Numbered from the stretch's first letter, positions 8,150-19,289 are shown. The stretch is 64,000 bases of DNA from Calothrix sp. MO_192.B10 (GCA_030065055.1 JASJDS010000075.1:1-64000); one strand, 5' to 3'. The notes: generated from the letters alone by a model not told the origin. Program-made: numbers and translations.

Positions 8150-8776
8150 TTAACCCTTGAGATTTCTTGCAGCTACCATGTAGCGGAATATATATTCCAC
8201 CAATTCAATATAATTACGGGCAGTTTCCAAAGAAGGTGCCCAAACGGTAACTCCGTGATTACGGATTAAAAAGGCTGGAATTTGTGGGAGATTACTACTA
8301 AAACGTTCTTTAATTTCCGCTGCAATTTTGGGAACTTGTAAATGATTAGCAAATACTGGCATTACACATTGGGGATTCTCTTTCCAGACTCCTAAACCTT
8401 TAAGCATTTCCAGAGGAGGTAGGGATAATTCATCTCCCTGCGCAAACATAGACACCAAATTTGCTTCCACAGAATGTACATGAAAACAACTCATGGCTTC
8501 TGGAAATAGAGAATAGATGACTTGGTGAATGGAAGTTTCAGCGGAAGGTTTTAACCCAGCAGCACATTCCTCAATTTCTCCATCGGCAGAAATGCGGACA
8601 AAATCGTTCTTCGTCAGCTCTCCTTTAGACTTACCACTGGCTGTAATCCAAAAACTACCATGAGGTAGACGCACCGAGATATTGCCCGCAGTTCCCACCA
8701 TCCAGCCGTTTTGATAAAATTGTCGGGCTATGGCGACTAAATCTATACGGGCATCAATTGTAATTTGACTGTTCAT
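8150..8776 (-). CDS. mtnB: Methylthioribulose-1-phosphate dehydratase MtnB
   Basis: A 208-residue class II aldolase-fold enzyme that dehydrates 5-methylthioribulose-1-phosphate in the methionine salvage pathway. Visible features are the N-terminal FYQNGWMVGTAGNISVRL, a substrate loop (ITASGKSKGELTKNDFV), the zinc-binding FHVHSVEANLV and the C-terminal LIRNHGVTVWAPSLETA. The length fits the family. Its pathway partner mtnD lies 576 bases upstream on the same strand, separated by repeats. No enolase-phosphatase gene (mtnC) is seen in the window. Confidence 0.9.
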   Translation of the reverse strand: MNSQITIDARIDLVAIARQFYQNGWMVGTAGNISVRLPHGSFWITASGKSKGELTKNDFVRISADGEIEECAAGLKPSAETSIHQVIYSLFPEAMSCFHVHSVEANLVSMFAQGDELSLPPLEMLKGLGVWKENPQCVMPVFANHLQVPKIAAEIKERFSSNLPQIPAFLIRNHGVTVWAPSLETARNYIELVEYIFRYMVAARNLKG

Positions 8777-9351
8777 GTCAAGGGGAATTTAGAATTTAGA
8801 ATGAAGAATTTAGAATGGAAGAATTTAGAATTATTACCCATCGATGTAGGTGTAGGGTATCGAGGGGTTTGAAACAATGACAGAACTACTGGTTGACTGA
8901 CAAAAGTCTTGGAAGTGTTGAAATTTCGTAGCCCCTCCACCCAACGCAATCGGTTGCGGTTGTTGGGTTGAAGCATGTAGACGCGGTAGACACGGAGTGG
9001 CTTCTCTTTGAGTGCGGCTTCTCGCAGAGTAACCCAAGCTACATCAAAAAGATTTGTCAGTCAATCAGGACAGAACTGTTTGTTTTTCTCCACCGATAAA
9101 TCCGGAGGCTTGTATCCAGTTTATTTTCCTGTCAACAGAATCACTTCTACAAAGCTAGTAGAATTGGTCATTTTGAGTTCTAGATTTTAAACGATTTTGG
9201 TAATCTTAAGCAAAAGCTTGCGATCACAAATCCCGTTTTTCCGATCAAACAAGTGGGAATATTTTGGATATTTTATACCAATTAAAAAAACAAGCTTAGG
9301 GTGCCTTACTAGCTGTTTCCTATTCCCTATTCCCTATTCCCTATTCCCTAT
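8777..9351. other. Repeat-filled gap between mtnD and mtnB
   Basis: It contains a GAATTTAGAAT array (about 8786-8830), an inverted pair TGGTTGACTGACAAAA / TTTGTCAGTCAATCA (about 8891-8906 and 9051-9066), an inner palindrome around CCCAACGCAATCGGTTGCGG, the dispersed GTAGACACGGAGTGGCTTCTC module (8987-9007) and the heptamer array at 9318-9352. No gene is supported. The inverted arms bounding about 175 bases could mark a decayed small mobile element. Confidence 0.45.
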
Positions 9352-9352
9352 T
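9318..9352. repeat. Short tandem repeat (TATTCCC)n
   Basis: Four to five copies of the heptamer TATTCCC end directly at the mtnD stop codon. The complementary form GGGAATA recurs at 13816-13853. Confidence 0.75.
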
Positions 9353-9900
9353 CAAGCTACAGCCTGACGAAAACGAATTTCTCTACCTGTATACTCAGGA
9401 ACCCAGCCTTCAGTGCCAGTAAAATAACGTACTGCTTTCACCCGGCGTGCAGGTGTTAAATAAAACCAGTGTTCAGTTCCTGCTGGCACATTGATATATT
9501 CTTCTGGTTGCACGGTTAATTCTACCTGACTACCATCAGGACGCACAAAGCCAAAAATGCCTTCTCCATCGACAATGTAACGCACTTCATCATCAGCGTG
9601 GGTATGGATTTTGTCAAATTTTGTCAGCAATCCATCTAGATTTGGTGTCTGGGGATGGAGAACAATTAAATCTCGGGATTGGTAACCTGCTGTTTGCTTA
9701 AGTTGTTCAAAATAGCTATCTAAACCTTGGAGTACTTCTTCTTTTTCGTCATCGTTGAGGCTTTCTTTTCCCAGTAAATTCCGAGTTTCGGGATTATCTA
9801 TAGACCAACGATTAAGTTTAACATTAATAGATGCTAGTTCTTGGGCAATTGAGGGTAAATCGGTACGGAGTGTTCCATCTTCGAGTTTTAAAATCGCCAT
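9352..9900 (-). CDS. mtnD: Acireductone dioxygenase MtnD
   Basis: A 182-residue cupin enzyme that oxidises the acireductone intermediate of methionine salvage to the keto-acid precursor of methionine plus formate (iron form). Metal ligands are clear: the HTHADDEVRYIV stretch gives the HxHx(4)E triad and the fourth ligand His lies in PAGTEHWFYL. The N-terminus MAILKLEDGTL and the FTGTEGWVPEYTG tail are family-typical. Upstream bases AGGAG support the ATG at 9900. It is co-oriented with mtnB. Confidence 0.92.
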   Translation of the reverse strand: MAILKLEDGTLRTDLPSIAQELASINVKLNRWSIDNPETRNLLGKESLNDDEKEEVLQGLDSYFEQLKQTAGYQSRDLIVLHPQTPNLDGLLTKFDKIHTHADDEVRYIVDGEGIFGFVRPDGSQVELTVQPEEYINVPAGTEHWFYLTPARRVKAVRYFTGTEGWVPEYTGREIRFRQAVA

Positions 9901-9982
9901 GACTCTCCTCCCACATGTTTCGGAAAAGTTTTTCTCTCAAATTATACGCTATCTTTACAGATTTAGTTAATTTGTAGATTTT

Positions 9983-10939
9983 TTAAACCTCAATAGTACG
10001 CAAACCTATATCGGGAAAATCGCTAAATACACCATCAATCCCTAAACCGAAAAACAATTCATACTCCCCTTGAGGATTTCCTTGAAAATCCAGAGGTAAA
10101 AAAAAATCTTCATTGCGAAATGTCCAAGCATGAACAAGTAAATTCACTCCATGGGCATCATTAATTAAAGATGTAGGGGAGAGTAATTTATTATTTCTAT
10201 CTCTGGGAACAACTAAATTTTTATTAACACCAATAGCCAGTGCATATTCAGCAATATCTCTTAATCCTGCTACAGTTGCTAAATCTTGGTAACTAAAATT
10301 GACATCGTAAGGTTTACCAGTGTCGTTGAGTAATTGTACTAGCGGTAAATCAGTTTTTTGAGATAATTGCTTCAGGTTATTAACTTCAAACGATTGAATA
10401 AAAATTGGTGCTTTATCTCCCCTATAGCCATTACCATGCAAAACTTCTAGTAACGGTTCTTCTAAAGGTAATCCTATAGACTGGAAATAACTAGGATGTT
10501 TAGTTTCTGGATAAATACCAATAGTTTTACCTTTAACTAAATCTATAATTTCTTGGAAAGTAGGAATATCGAATTTCCCATCATAAACAGCATTTTGAGG
10601 ACGAATTTGAGGAATTCTTTCTTTTGCCCGTAAAGTTTTAATTTCACCAAGGGTAAAGTCTTCAGTAAACCAACCATTCTTTACCTCTCCATCAATTATT
10701 TTTGTAGTTCTGCGATGGGCAAATTCTGGATGATTCACAACATCTGTAGTTTGAGACATTTCATTTTCATGACGTGCAATTAATATCCCATCTTTTGTAG
10801 AAACTAAATCAGGTTCAATAAAATTAGCCCCCATTTCAATTGCTAACTTATAAGCCGCTAATGTGTGTTCGGGACGGTAGCCACTAGCACCTCGGTGGGC
10901 AATCACAATCGGGGGTTGTTGCGTCACAGTTGTAGTCAT
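9983..10939 (-). CDS. Glycerophosphodiester phosphodiesterase (GlpQ-type)
   Basis: A 318-residue TIM-barrel phosphodiesterase releasing glycerol-3-phosphate from deacylated phospholipids. The catalytic signature is complete: IAHRGASGYRPEHTLAAY near the N-terminus, FIEPDLVSTKDG and LIARHEN for metal and acid-base residues, and GIYPETKHPS further in. The frame extends to 11002 but the extra N-terminal residues look non-coding, so the ATG at 10939 is preferred. No signal peptide is evident with this start, suggesting a cytoplasmic enzyme. The gene stands alone beside repeat arrays. Confidence 0.88.
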   Translation of the reverse strand: MTTTVTQQPPIVIAHRGASGYRPEHTLAAYKLAIEMGANFIEPDLVSTKDGILIARHENEMSQTTDVVNHPEFAHRRTTKIIDGEVKNGWFTEDFTLGEIKTLRAKERIPQIRPQNAVYDGKFDIPTFQEIIDLVKGKTIGIYPETKHPSYFQSIGLPLEEPLLEVLHGNGYRGDKAPIFIQSFEVNNLKQLSQKTDLPLVQLLNDTGKPYDVNFSYQDLATVAGLRDIAEYALAIGVNKNLVVPRDRNNKLLSPTSLINDAHGVNLLVHAWTFRNEDFFLPLDFQGNPQGEYELFFGLGIDGVFSDFPDIGLRTIEV

Positions 10940-11154
10940 TACAAGTGATACACCAGTTTGATAGCCAATATTACAGCGATTTTTAGGTAAGAGAATACCC
11001 AAAAATAAATTATCCCAAATACAATATTACATTTGTAGGGGCGCAATGCTTGCGCCCTTAAGCCCTAAAAACCCCAATTTAGCCTATAAACCCTTAAAAA
11101 CCGGGTTTATTCCCCATCTTTATCTGTCAAAGGGAAAGAAGAGGGTTTGAGCAC

Positions 11155-11526
11155 AAGAGGGTTTGAGCGGTTTTATGTTTCTGTTGAAGCTTGCACTCCT
11201 ACCAAACTTTACCCGTCGTAAAAGACGCTTAACTTGAATCCAATTGAGTTGTTAGAAGATTTGTTCAATTTATTGGGCAAAGAAACCATTATTGTTTGCA
11301 TTTGATCAACTTCATTCATTGCTGAGCGAAAATAGTTGAGGTTCACGCTTCTAAACCAACTCATGCGTGCAATTAGAGCGTTGTGTATCAAGTTCTCTGA
11401 AGCTGCCTAAAGCTATTTAAAGAAAACGAAAATACTTATTGTTACTAGTTCGTCCATAACTTTGGGCGATGTTTGAAGTAACTAGCTATATTTTAGTACT
11501 CTTGGTTCTTCCGCTCAAACCCTCTT
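11155..11526. mobile_element. Putative MITE-like element, 372 bp, with 16-bp inverted ends
   Basis: AAGAGGGTTTGAGCGG (11155-11170) is perfectly inverted at 11511-11526. A second direct copy of the left end lies at 11139-11152. Units of the 61-base tandem repeat occur on both sides, so the element seems to have split a repeat array. The interior encodes nothing recognisable. Target duplications could not be assigned. Confidence 0.45.
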
Positions 11527-11557
11527 CCTTCTTCCTTGAAGGTCGAAGACCTTCGAT

Positions 11558-11720
11558 CAAAACCCCAATTTAGCCTATAAACCGTTAAAAACCGGGTTTA
11601 TTCCCCATTTTTATGCCTCAAAACCCCAATTTAGCCTATAAACCGTTAAAAACCGGGTTTATTCCCCATTTTTATGCCTCAAAACCCCAATTTAGCCTAT
11701 AAACCCGGTTTTTCTGTGTA
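11558..11720. repeat. 61-bp direct tandem repeat array
   Basis: Two full units (11558-11618, 11619-11679) are near identical and a third is partial (11680 to about 11720). Each begins CAAAACCCCAATTTAGCC and contains AACCGTTAAAAACCGGGTTT. There are no unique spacers, so this is not a CRISPR array. Confidence 0.85.
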
Positions 11721-11749
11721 TTGACACATTTGGAATTATTTAGTATATT
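11721..11749 (+). promoter_or_regulatory. Candidate sigma-70-type promoter for the VWA gene
   Basis: TTGACA (11721-11726) is separated by 17 bases from TATATT (11744-11749). A start near 11756 would leave a leader of about 180 bases. The promoter sits directly after the tandem array. Confidence 0.5.
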
Positions 11750-11938
11750 TGTACTATAAATACATCAGGCATCTAAATTCGTTCTTAATAAACATTACAT
11801 CTCAGTGTAATTAGGGATAAATCTACGTGTTCAAAAATGATTGAAAATCGTGATTTTACCCTAGTCATTGACTGAGTAGTGGCTAGAATCAAAACATCAA
11901 AAATAGTTTAACAATCTATCAATATTTAGAGGACTTTT

Positions 11939-13000
11939 ATGAACAGCAACATTGAAGTAGTTTTCAGCTTTGACACCACAGGTAGCATGTATCCTTGTCT
12001 TACCCAAGTGAGACGTAAAATCAAAGAAACAGTCACACGATTAATGAATGAAATTCCCTTAATTAAGATAGGAATTATTGCCCACGGTGACTATTGCGAT
12101 GAAAAATCTACTTATGTGACGAAAATATTTGATATTTCCAGTGACGTTGATGCAATTTGTAACTTTGTCCAAAATGTTGAACCAACTTATGGTGGAGATG
12201 CACCAGAATGTTATGAATTAGTATTACATCAAGCTCAATCTTTATCTTGGTCAAAATTAGCCAGTAAATCTTTAGTATTAATTGGGGATGATATTCCCCA
12301 TGCACCAGCACGTAACCCCCAAAAATTGAATTGGCGCAAGGAAATTAAAAAATTATCTGATTTGGAAATAATGGTTTATGGCGTCCAGGCATTAAATCGT
12401 TCCCATGCAACACCATTTTATCAAGAAATAGCAGAACAATCTGGGGGTTTTCATATTAGCTTAGACCAGTTTTCTTACATTACAGACTTATTTTTAGCAG
12501 TCTGTTATCAACAATCCTCCAACGAACAATTACAAGAATATGAAAAAGAAATCATCACCGATGGACGTATGAGTCGGGGGTTAAATAAAATCTTTAACTC
12601 CATGCTGAATCGGGAAGGAGTATCCTATTACCAAGATGCCGATTTACGGGCAGTTTCTCCGGGACGTTTTCAAGTTTTAGAAGTAGATGAAAATATTTCT
12701 ATTAAAGCTTTTGTCTTAGAAAATGGTCTCAATTTTAAAGTTGGTAGGGGCTTTTACGAATTTACCAAAAAAGAAACCATTCAAGGTTACAAAGAAATTA
12801 TTTTAATGGATAGAAAAACCGGAGATTTATTTGAAGGAGAAGCAGCAAGGGAAATGTTAGGAATTCTCGGAGGTGAAACAGTGCGGCTTAAACCCAATAA
12901 CCTAGAAAAATACGTTGTTTTTGTCCAAAGTACCTCTGCAAATCGTAAATTAATTGGTAAGACACGCTTCCTTTATGAAGTAGAAGACTGGCATTCTTAA
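11939..13000 (+). CDS. von Willebrand factor A (VWA) domain protein
   Basis: A 353-residue protein preceded by AGAGGA and a good spacing. The N-terminal VWA domain (about residues 4-200) has the metal-ion-dependent adhesion site start FSFDTTGSM, then GIIAHGDYCD, a YGGDAPECYE segment and LVLIGDD, consistent with a Rossmann-like VWA fold. The C-terminal 150 residues (from about QEYEKEIITDG) are not assigned to a family. There is no signal peptide or membrane segment, so it is probably cytosolic and used for protein assembly. It is a lone gene with its own likely promoter. Its role is unknown. Confidence 0.75.
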   Translation: MNSNIEVVFSFDTTGSMYPCLTQVRRKIKETVTRLMNEIPLIKIGIIAHGDYCDEKSTYVTKIFDISSDVDAICNFVQNVEPTYGGDAPECYELVLHQAQSLSWSKLASKSLVLIGDDIPHAPARNPQKLNWRKEIKKLSDLEIMVYGVQALNRSHATPFYQEIAEQSGGFHISLDQFSYITDLFLAVCYQQSSNEQLQEYEKEIITDGRMSRGLNKIFNSMLNREGVSYYQDADLRAVSPGRFQVLEVDENISIKAFVLENGLNFKVGRGFYEFTKKETIQGYKEIILMDRKTGDLFEGEAAREMLGILGGETVRLKPNNLEKYVVFVQSTSANRKLIGKTRFLYEVEDWHS

Positions 13001-13216
13001 GGAAGAAAAAAGAGAAGATATTATTTAATTGCTGGATGTATAAAGGTGATGGAACTTGTTTGATTGGTACTGCCTTCACCTTTGTTTCTTCATTGTAATC
13101 TTTTACAAATAATTCTTTTGTCTGTTCTGCAAAGGTTTTACAGTAATTGCAACGAGGAACATAGCATATTCACAACAGTTTGACTTTTGCAAATAGACAT
13201 CTGGTGGAAAAGAATG

Positions 13217-13243
13217 TAGAGACGTTGCAATGCAACGTCTCTA
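13217..13243. repeat. Perfect palindrome (TAGAGACGTTGCA)
   Basis: Thirteen-base arms with a one-base centre. A near copy at 47005-47033 has one mismatch in an arm. It belongs to a dispersed palindromic family. Confidence 0.7.
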
Positions 13244-13454
13244 AAAGGGTTTTGGACAATGCATATTTAATTTTCACGCCTATGTCTAATATGTTTGGGG
13301 TATTGTAATTTAATCTTGGTGGATATAATGTTAGTAAACTATGACATTCATTATGTCATCAAATCATGATAAAAAAAATCGCAGGATAAAGCCACGGATA
13401 CCTTAATTATAGCAGAAATTTGTGGCTTGTAAACCCTGAAATATCGTTCGCGGC

Positions 13455-13478
13455 AAAATGATAATGATTCTTATTCCC
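13455..13478. promoter_or_regulatory. Fur-box-like site without an obvious gene
   Basis: AATGATAATGATTCTTATT contains three NAT(A/T)AT-like hexamer steps and matches about 14 of 19 positions of the classical Fur consensus. No iron gene lies within 500 bases on either strand, so it may be a relic of a lost iron-regulated gene or a chance AT-rich match. Confidence 0.3.
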
Positions 13479-13815
13479 ACAATTTTCAGCACAAAAAGCG
13501 CTTTTTGGAAAAATTGATAAAAATTAACAATGAGAGGGTGAGTGAAACTAATGAACTACTCTATACCCAAGTGGTTTAATGACACCTTCACAAAAAGCAG
13601 GAGGTGGCGATCGCCATTATCAGTGACCTGATACCAATTTAGGAAAATCCTTATACATCTAGATTATCTGTGGGGGTTTAGCAATGCTCATTAGTGTCAA
13701 CTTAATTTAAAATCCGCACCCCGCAAGGAAATTAATTTCCACAGCGAGTACACCAAGTCATCTCAAGATGAATAAATAATCTAAACCTCGTCCAAGTCGA
13801 AACCTGGAGTTTGTC

Positions 13816-13853
13816 AAAAGGGAATAGGGAATAGGGAATAGGGAATAGGGAAC
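13816..13853. repeat. Short tandem repeat (GGGAATA)n
   Basis: Five heptamer copies, complementary in type to the TATTCCC array at 9318-9352. Confidence 0.75.
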
Positions 13854-14063
13854 AAAAACCGGTCAATAAAAAACTATGGGTTTCAAAATAGACGTGGTTT
13901 AGTAGGAAAAAATTAAAACCTACAACCATCTATCAAAATCAACTTGAGAGGGTAGTAGGCTTTCTTGAGTCTACTTTAGTAGACTTTATTTATTAGCCCG
14001 GAACTTTAGTTCAGGGTGGGTAGAAAAGGTGACAAATAAGCCTTTAAATTTAATTCAATATAG

Positions 14064-16238
<2,175 letters not shown>

Positions 16239-16771
16239 GAGAGTTGGTAATTGGTAATTGGTAATTGGTAATTGGTAATTGGTAATTGGTAATTGGCAAT
16301 AATTTCATCCTTTACTATTTAACTAACAAATTACACCAATGTCAGAAACCGGGTTTCTTAAGAATATTGACCTATAAAATCCTAATTTTTGGTTTAGAAA
16401 CCCCGACAGTCGCTACCCTGCGGGAAGCCGCACTCCGTGCGTCTATAAGTCGGGGAACCCTTACTTACAGAAGCCGCTCCGCGTCTACGGCAGTTGCACC
16501 CCTGCGGGGAAGCAAGCTACATGGGGGAAACCCCCATAGACGCGGTAGACGAGCGGAGCGAGGCTTCTCGGAGAGTGCGGCTTCTCGAAGAGTAGACCGC
16601 ACTGCCTCACCAACGCGCTGCCTCGCTTTCTCTATGCTGTTGACAATGGTGCAATTTATCAGTTTTAAGGGATTTTCATTGTACTGGTGTCCAGATCCCC
16701 GACTTCTTAAAGAAGTCGGGGATCTATCTAAACGCTAAGATAAAATATAGTTCCTCTTTAGCCGTTACACC
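16239..16771. other. Repeat-only region between ligA and an Uma2 gene
   Basis: It starts with about seven copies of GGTAATT (16246-16297), followed by a lone GAAACCGGGTTTC arm (16338-16352), a dense GC-rich patchwork of dispersed modules (16418-16600, including GTAGACGCGGTAGACGAGCG and GGCTTCTCGAAGAGTAGA) and the hairpin 16694-16724. The 150-codon frame over this region is repeat-derived and is not called. Confidence 0.6.
16694..16724. repeat. GATCCCCGACTTC hairpin, short form
   Basis: GATCCCCGACTTCTT pairs with AAGAAGTCGGGGATC with almost no loop. Other members lie at 34532-34562 (short), 37247-37310 and 52506-52569 (long). It could act as a bidirectional terminator. Confidence 0.7.
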
Positions 16772-17353
16772 ATGACATCAACAATAACAGACCGTCTATA
16801 TTCTTTTGAAGAATATCTCACCTATAACGATGGTAGTGATAACCGCTATGAACTAGTAGACGGGAAATTGGAACTGATGAATCCACCAACTTTTAGACAT
16901 TTGTTAATTGCCAAGTTTATTGAAAATTTCTTGGATGGTGAAATTAATCGTTTGGGTTTACCTTGGCTGTGTTTAAGAGAAGCGGGAATTAGAACCGGAT
17001 GGCGTAAATCTAGGTTATGTGATATATGTGTGGTGGCTGCGGAACAGGTAATGGAATTCTTGGATGAATCTGCTGTTTGTCAGTCTGCACCATTGTTGGT
17101 GGTGGAAGTGGTTAGTCCAGAGTCTGTGAAGCGGGATTATCGCTATAAGCGTTCTGAATATGCAGCTTTGGAAATTCCTGAATATTGGATTGTCGATCCG
17201 ATTGAGTCGAAAGTGACGGTTTTGTTGTGGGAAGAAGGTTTGTACGAGGATAGGGAGTTTGTAGGAAATCAGCAGATAGTTTCTCAGAGGTTTTCGGAGT
17301 TGGTTGTGACGGTGGAGGAAGTTTTAGCTGCGGGGAAGAAGGAAGAGGAATAA
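16772..17353 (+). CDS. Uma2 family protein (DUF820, PD-(D/E)XK-like)
   Basis: A 193-residue member of the Uma2/DUF820 family, highly expanded in cyanobacteria and built on a PD-(D/E)XK nuclease-like fold. Visible are the N-terminal YSFEEYLTYNDGSDNRYELV, a strand with DICVVAAEQV, the core LLVVEVVSPESVKRDY and EYAALEIPEYWIVDP. The family's substrate and role are not settled. Other members in this window are at 18403, 36451 and a deleted remnant at 36141. Confidence 0.85.
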   Translation: MTSTITDRLYSFEEYLTYNDGSDNRYELVDGKLELMNPPTFRHLLIAKFIENFLDGEINRLGLPWLCLREAGIRTGWRKSRLCDICVVAAEQVMEFLDESAVCQSAPLLVVEVVSPESVKRDYRYKRSEYAALEIPEYWIVDPIESKVTVLLWEEGLYEDREFVGNQQIVSQRFSELVVTVEEVLAAGKKEEE

Positions 17354-17400
17354 AACACACAGACACAAAGACACAAAGGAAGAGGAGAGGAAGCAATTAC

Positions 17401-17784
17401 TCAATTTTTTTTATTTAAAAAACGCGCTCCTTTACCACGATTGCAATCTATACAAAGTGTTTGCAAGTTTTCAAGTTGGTTACTACCTTTTTTAGAAAAA
17501 GGTACTATATGGTCAACTTCTAATTGAATTTGTTTTGCATTGCGACCACAGAAAACACATTTGTACCCATCTCTGTGTAACACTGAAACACGAACTGATG
17601 CAGGAATATAACGGGAGCGTTTACTTTTTTCTTGCTTGGATTTAGACTGGGATTTGGTTGCATCAGGTTTTTTAGTCTTTGGCTTTTTCCGTTTTTTTGC
17701 GTTTTGAGTGTTAACTTGATTAATCAAATCCCGAATCGCTCCACGCACTAGTTTTTGTAGTGGGTTAGGAGTTTTTTTTGGCAT
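17401..17784 (-). CDS. HNH endonuclease domain protein
   Basis: A 127-residue basic protein. Residues 1-60 are lysine-rich and low-complexity (AKKRKKPKTKKPDATKSQSK). The C-terminal half is an HNH domain: VLHRDGYKCVFCGRNAKQ, then LEVDHIVPFSKKGSN, NLQTLCIDCNRGKG, with four cysteines for a structural zinc and the DH/N/H catalytic pattern. The basic tail would favour nucleic acid binding. It sits beside Uma2 genes but with opposite orientation to the nearer one. No mobile intron or inteins are visible around it. Confidence 0.85.
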   Translation of the reverse strand: MPKKTPNPLQKLVRGAIRDLINQVNTQNAKKRKKPKTKKPDATKSQSKSKQEKSKRSRYIPASVRVSVLHRDGYKCVFCGRNAKQIQLEVDHIVPFSKKGSNQLENLQTLCIDCNRGKGARFLNKKN

Positions 17785-17826
17785 TTAGGGTTTAGAGGTT
17801 ATTTATAAAGTAAACGTTAAGACCCA

Positions 17827-17894
17827 AGAAACCGGGTTCCTCTGGGTGAAGTATCGAATATTATCGTACTTAGTCTGAGAGAAACCCGGTTTCT
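17827..17894. repeat. GAAACCGGGTTTC inverted repeat, second copy
   Basis: AGAAACCGGGTTCCT and AGAAACCCGGTTTCT flank about 38 bases between the HNH and glycine-zipper genes, as at 2841-2909. Confidence 0.6.
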
Positions 17895-17934
17895 AACCAC
17901 CCATAGACTTAATATTTAGTTTATAAATGGTCTC

Positions 17935-18186
17935 TTAGTCAAGCAACTTCTTCAGACCATAAGCTGCAAGTCCGACTACCGCACCAGCAGCTACAACTGG
18001 TGCTGCACCAATAGCTACAGCAGTTCCACCCACTGCTAAACCCATACCTCCTACTGTTGCAGAGATTCCAGCACCTGCTAATGCTCCACCAGCAGCAAAT
18101 CCAGCTGCTTCTTTTAAATCATCATCTTTGTTAGGTATTATTGTGTTATCTCCCTGTTTTGCAAGTTTTAGAAAAGAACATCTCAA
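17935..18186 (-). CDS. Small glycine-rich hydrophobic protein
   Basis: An open frame of 83 codons. From about residue 22 it is an acidic/basic stretch (KDDDLKEAAG), then a long Gly/Ala/Val region with repeated GxxxG spacing (AAGGALAGAGISATVGGMG), ending LAAYGLKKLLD. It resembles small glycine-zipper membrane peptides. The start is uncertain: only TTG at 18184-18186 fits the frame; the nearby ATG (18179-18181) is in another frame and stops early, so an upstream frameshift or non-standard start is possible. Its function is unknown. Confidence 0.45.
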   Translation of the reverse strand: MRCSFLKLAKQGDNTIIPNKDDDLKEAAGFAAGGALAGAGISATVGGMGLAVGGTAVAIGAAPVVAAGAVVGLAAYGLKKLLD

Positions 18187-18402
18187 ATAAGATAATACTT
18201 TTGTAAAAATAAAATACAGAAAATACCTTACTAGTTGTACTTAAATTATGAATAAACTTTTCGCAAAGCACATCCAGTAGATTTTCCTAGCCATAAACAT
18301 TATAGTAATTATAAACTATTAACCTCTGTGCCTCTGTGCTTCTGCGTGAGATAAATTTATAAAATCACCGGGGATAATCCAATGCCAAAAACACAACACA
18401 TC

Positions 18403-18981
18403 CTATTCTCCAAATTCCACTCCTTCATAAACATCATTAAAGGGAATTTGAAACTCTATCGACTGAAGAAACAATACTGAATCCGCTGACTCATACTCTG
18501 TTAATACCCATTGACCTTGAGAATTTTTAGCAAATTGTTCAACAAAATATTCATACTGATCAATCATAATATACTCTTTTAATTCCGGGATGGAACGGTA
18601 ATATCTAAATTTAGTTGTTCTGTCATAGTTTTCTGTCGATTTAGACAAAACTTCTATAATCATTAGGGGATTTGTAACTATGATATTGCCAGTCCCTTCA
18701 TATTTTGGTTTTCCCTCAATTACCATTTCATCTGGATAAGTATAAATGCGATAACGCGGTATCCACAACTTCACATCACCCATATATATTTTGTAATTTT
18801 TACCCCGCATCTGCAATTTAAAATTGGCGTAAAAATTACCCGCAATTTCATTGTGATTTGTAGTCCCACCTGTCATGGGTACAATTTTTCCATCCCGGTA
18901 TTCATTTTTAAATTCCGATTTTTCTTCTAGTTGTAAATATTCTTCTGGACTGTAGTAATGTTTTGGTGTTTGTGTCTGCAT
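18403..18981 (-). CDS. Uma2 family protein (DUF820)
   Basis: A 192-residue Uma2 member starting MQTQTPKHYYSPEEYLQLEE (an upstream in-frame ATG at 19011 adds ten poor residues). Core signatures are SEFKNEYRDGKIVPM, LMIIEVLSKSTENYDRTTKF and ELKEYIMIDQYEYFVEQF, matching the PD-(D/E)XK-like fold. It diverges from the copy at 16772 and is not a recent duplicate. The substrate is unknown. Confidence 0.85.
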   Translation of the reverse strand: MQTQTPKHYYSPEEYLQLEEKSEFKNEYRDGKIVPMTGGTTNHNEIAGNFYANFKLQMRGKNYKIYMGDVKLWIPRYRIYTYPDEMVIEGKPKYEGTGNIIVTNPLMIIEVLSKSTENYDRTTKFRYYRSIPELKEYIMIDQYEYFVEQFAKNSQGQWVLTEYESADSVLFLQSIEFQIPFNDVYEGVEFGE

Positions 18982-19289
18982 AATAACCATATCAATAATA
19001 TAGCGATTCACTCTTTATCAAATACAATCTAGGACTGACGCATTGTACATAAGTACTATACGAAATTTAGTTATTTCAGCCATTTATAGAACCTAACACA
19101 GCAAAAAAAGCGAGTGAATTAGGGTTATGCAAAGCGCGTGAAACGACTGAATTGCCTGATACATATTATGGCTAATTTGTACAGTGCGTAACTCCTACAA
19201 TCTTGTGTGGGATGGGCATCCCTGCTACAACAAAAGTGGGATGGGCATCCCTGCCCGTCCTATCCCTTTGAAAACCGCTATAATATCAA
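18982..19289. other. Intergenic region with GGGATGGGCATCCCT palindromes
   Basis: No gene is seen. Two adjacent GTGGGATGGGCATCCCTGC modules (19206-19264) belong to the palindrome family also found at about 5505-5553. Confidence 0.5.

Larger units (their letters stand above)
10940..11938. other. One-kilobase repeat region between GDPD and VWA genes
   Basis: It holds the palindrome TAGGGGCGCAATGCTTGCGC (about 11037-11058, repeated with small changes at 63114-63138), a diverged unit of the 61-base repeat at about 11067-11125, the 372-base inverted-repeat element, the 61-base tandem array and a promoter for the VWA gene. The 60-residue minus-strand frame inside the element (11209-11391) has no recognisable domain. 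Confidence 0.5.

Noticed and set aside
11558-11720. Tandem repeats resembling a CRISPR array
   Set aside because: Units of 61 bases follow each other directly without unique spacers, and no cas genes are nearby.
13732-13929. A 65-codon minus-strand ORF
   Set aside because: It runs through the GGGAATA repeat (encoding FPIPYSLFP), has no ribosome-binding site and no recognisable family.
16286-16738. A 150-codon ORF between ligA and the Uma2 gene
   Set aside because: The frame runs over tandem heptamers, dispersed GC-rich modules and a hairpin; no homology-like pattern is visible.
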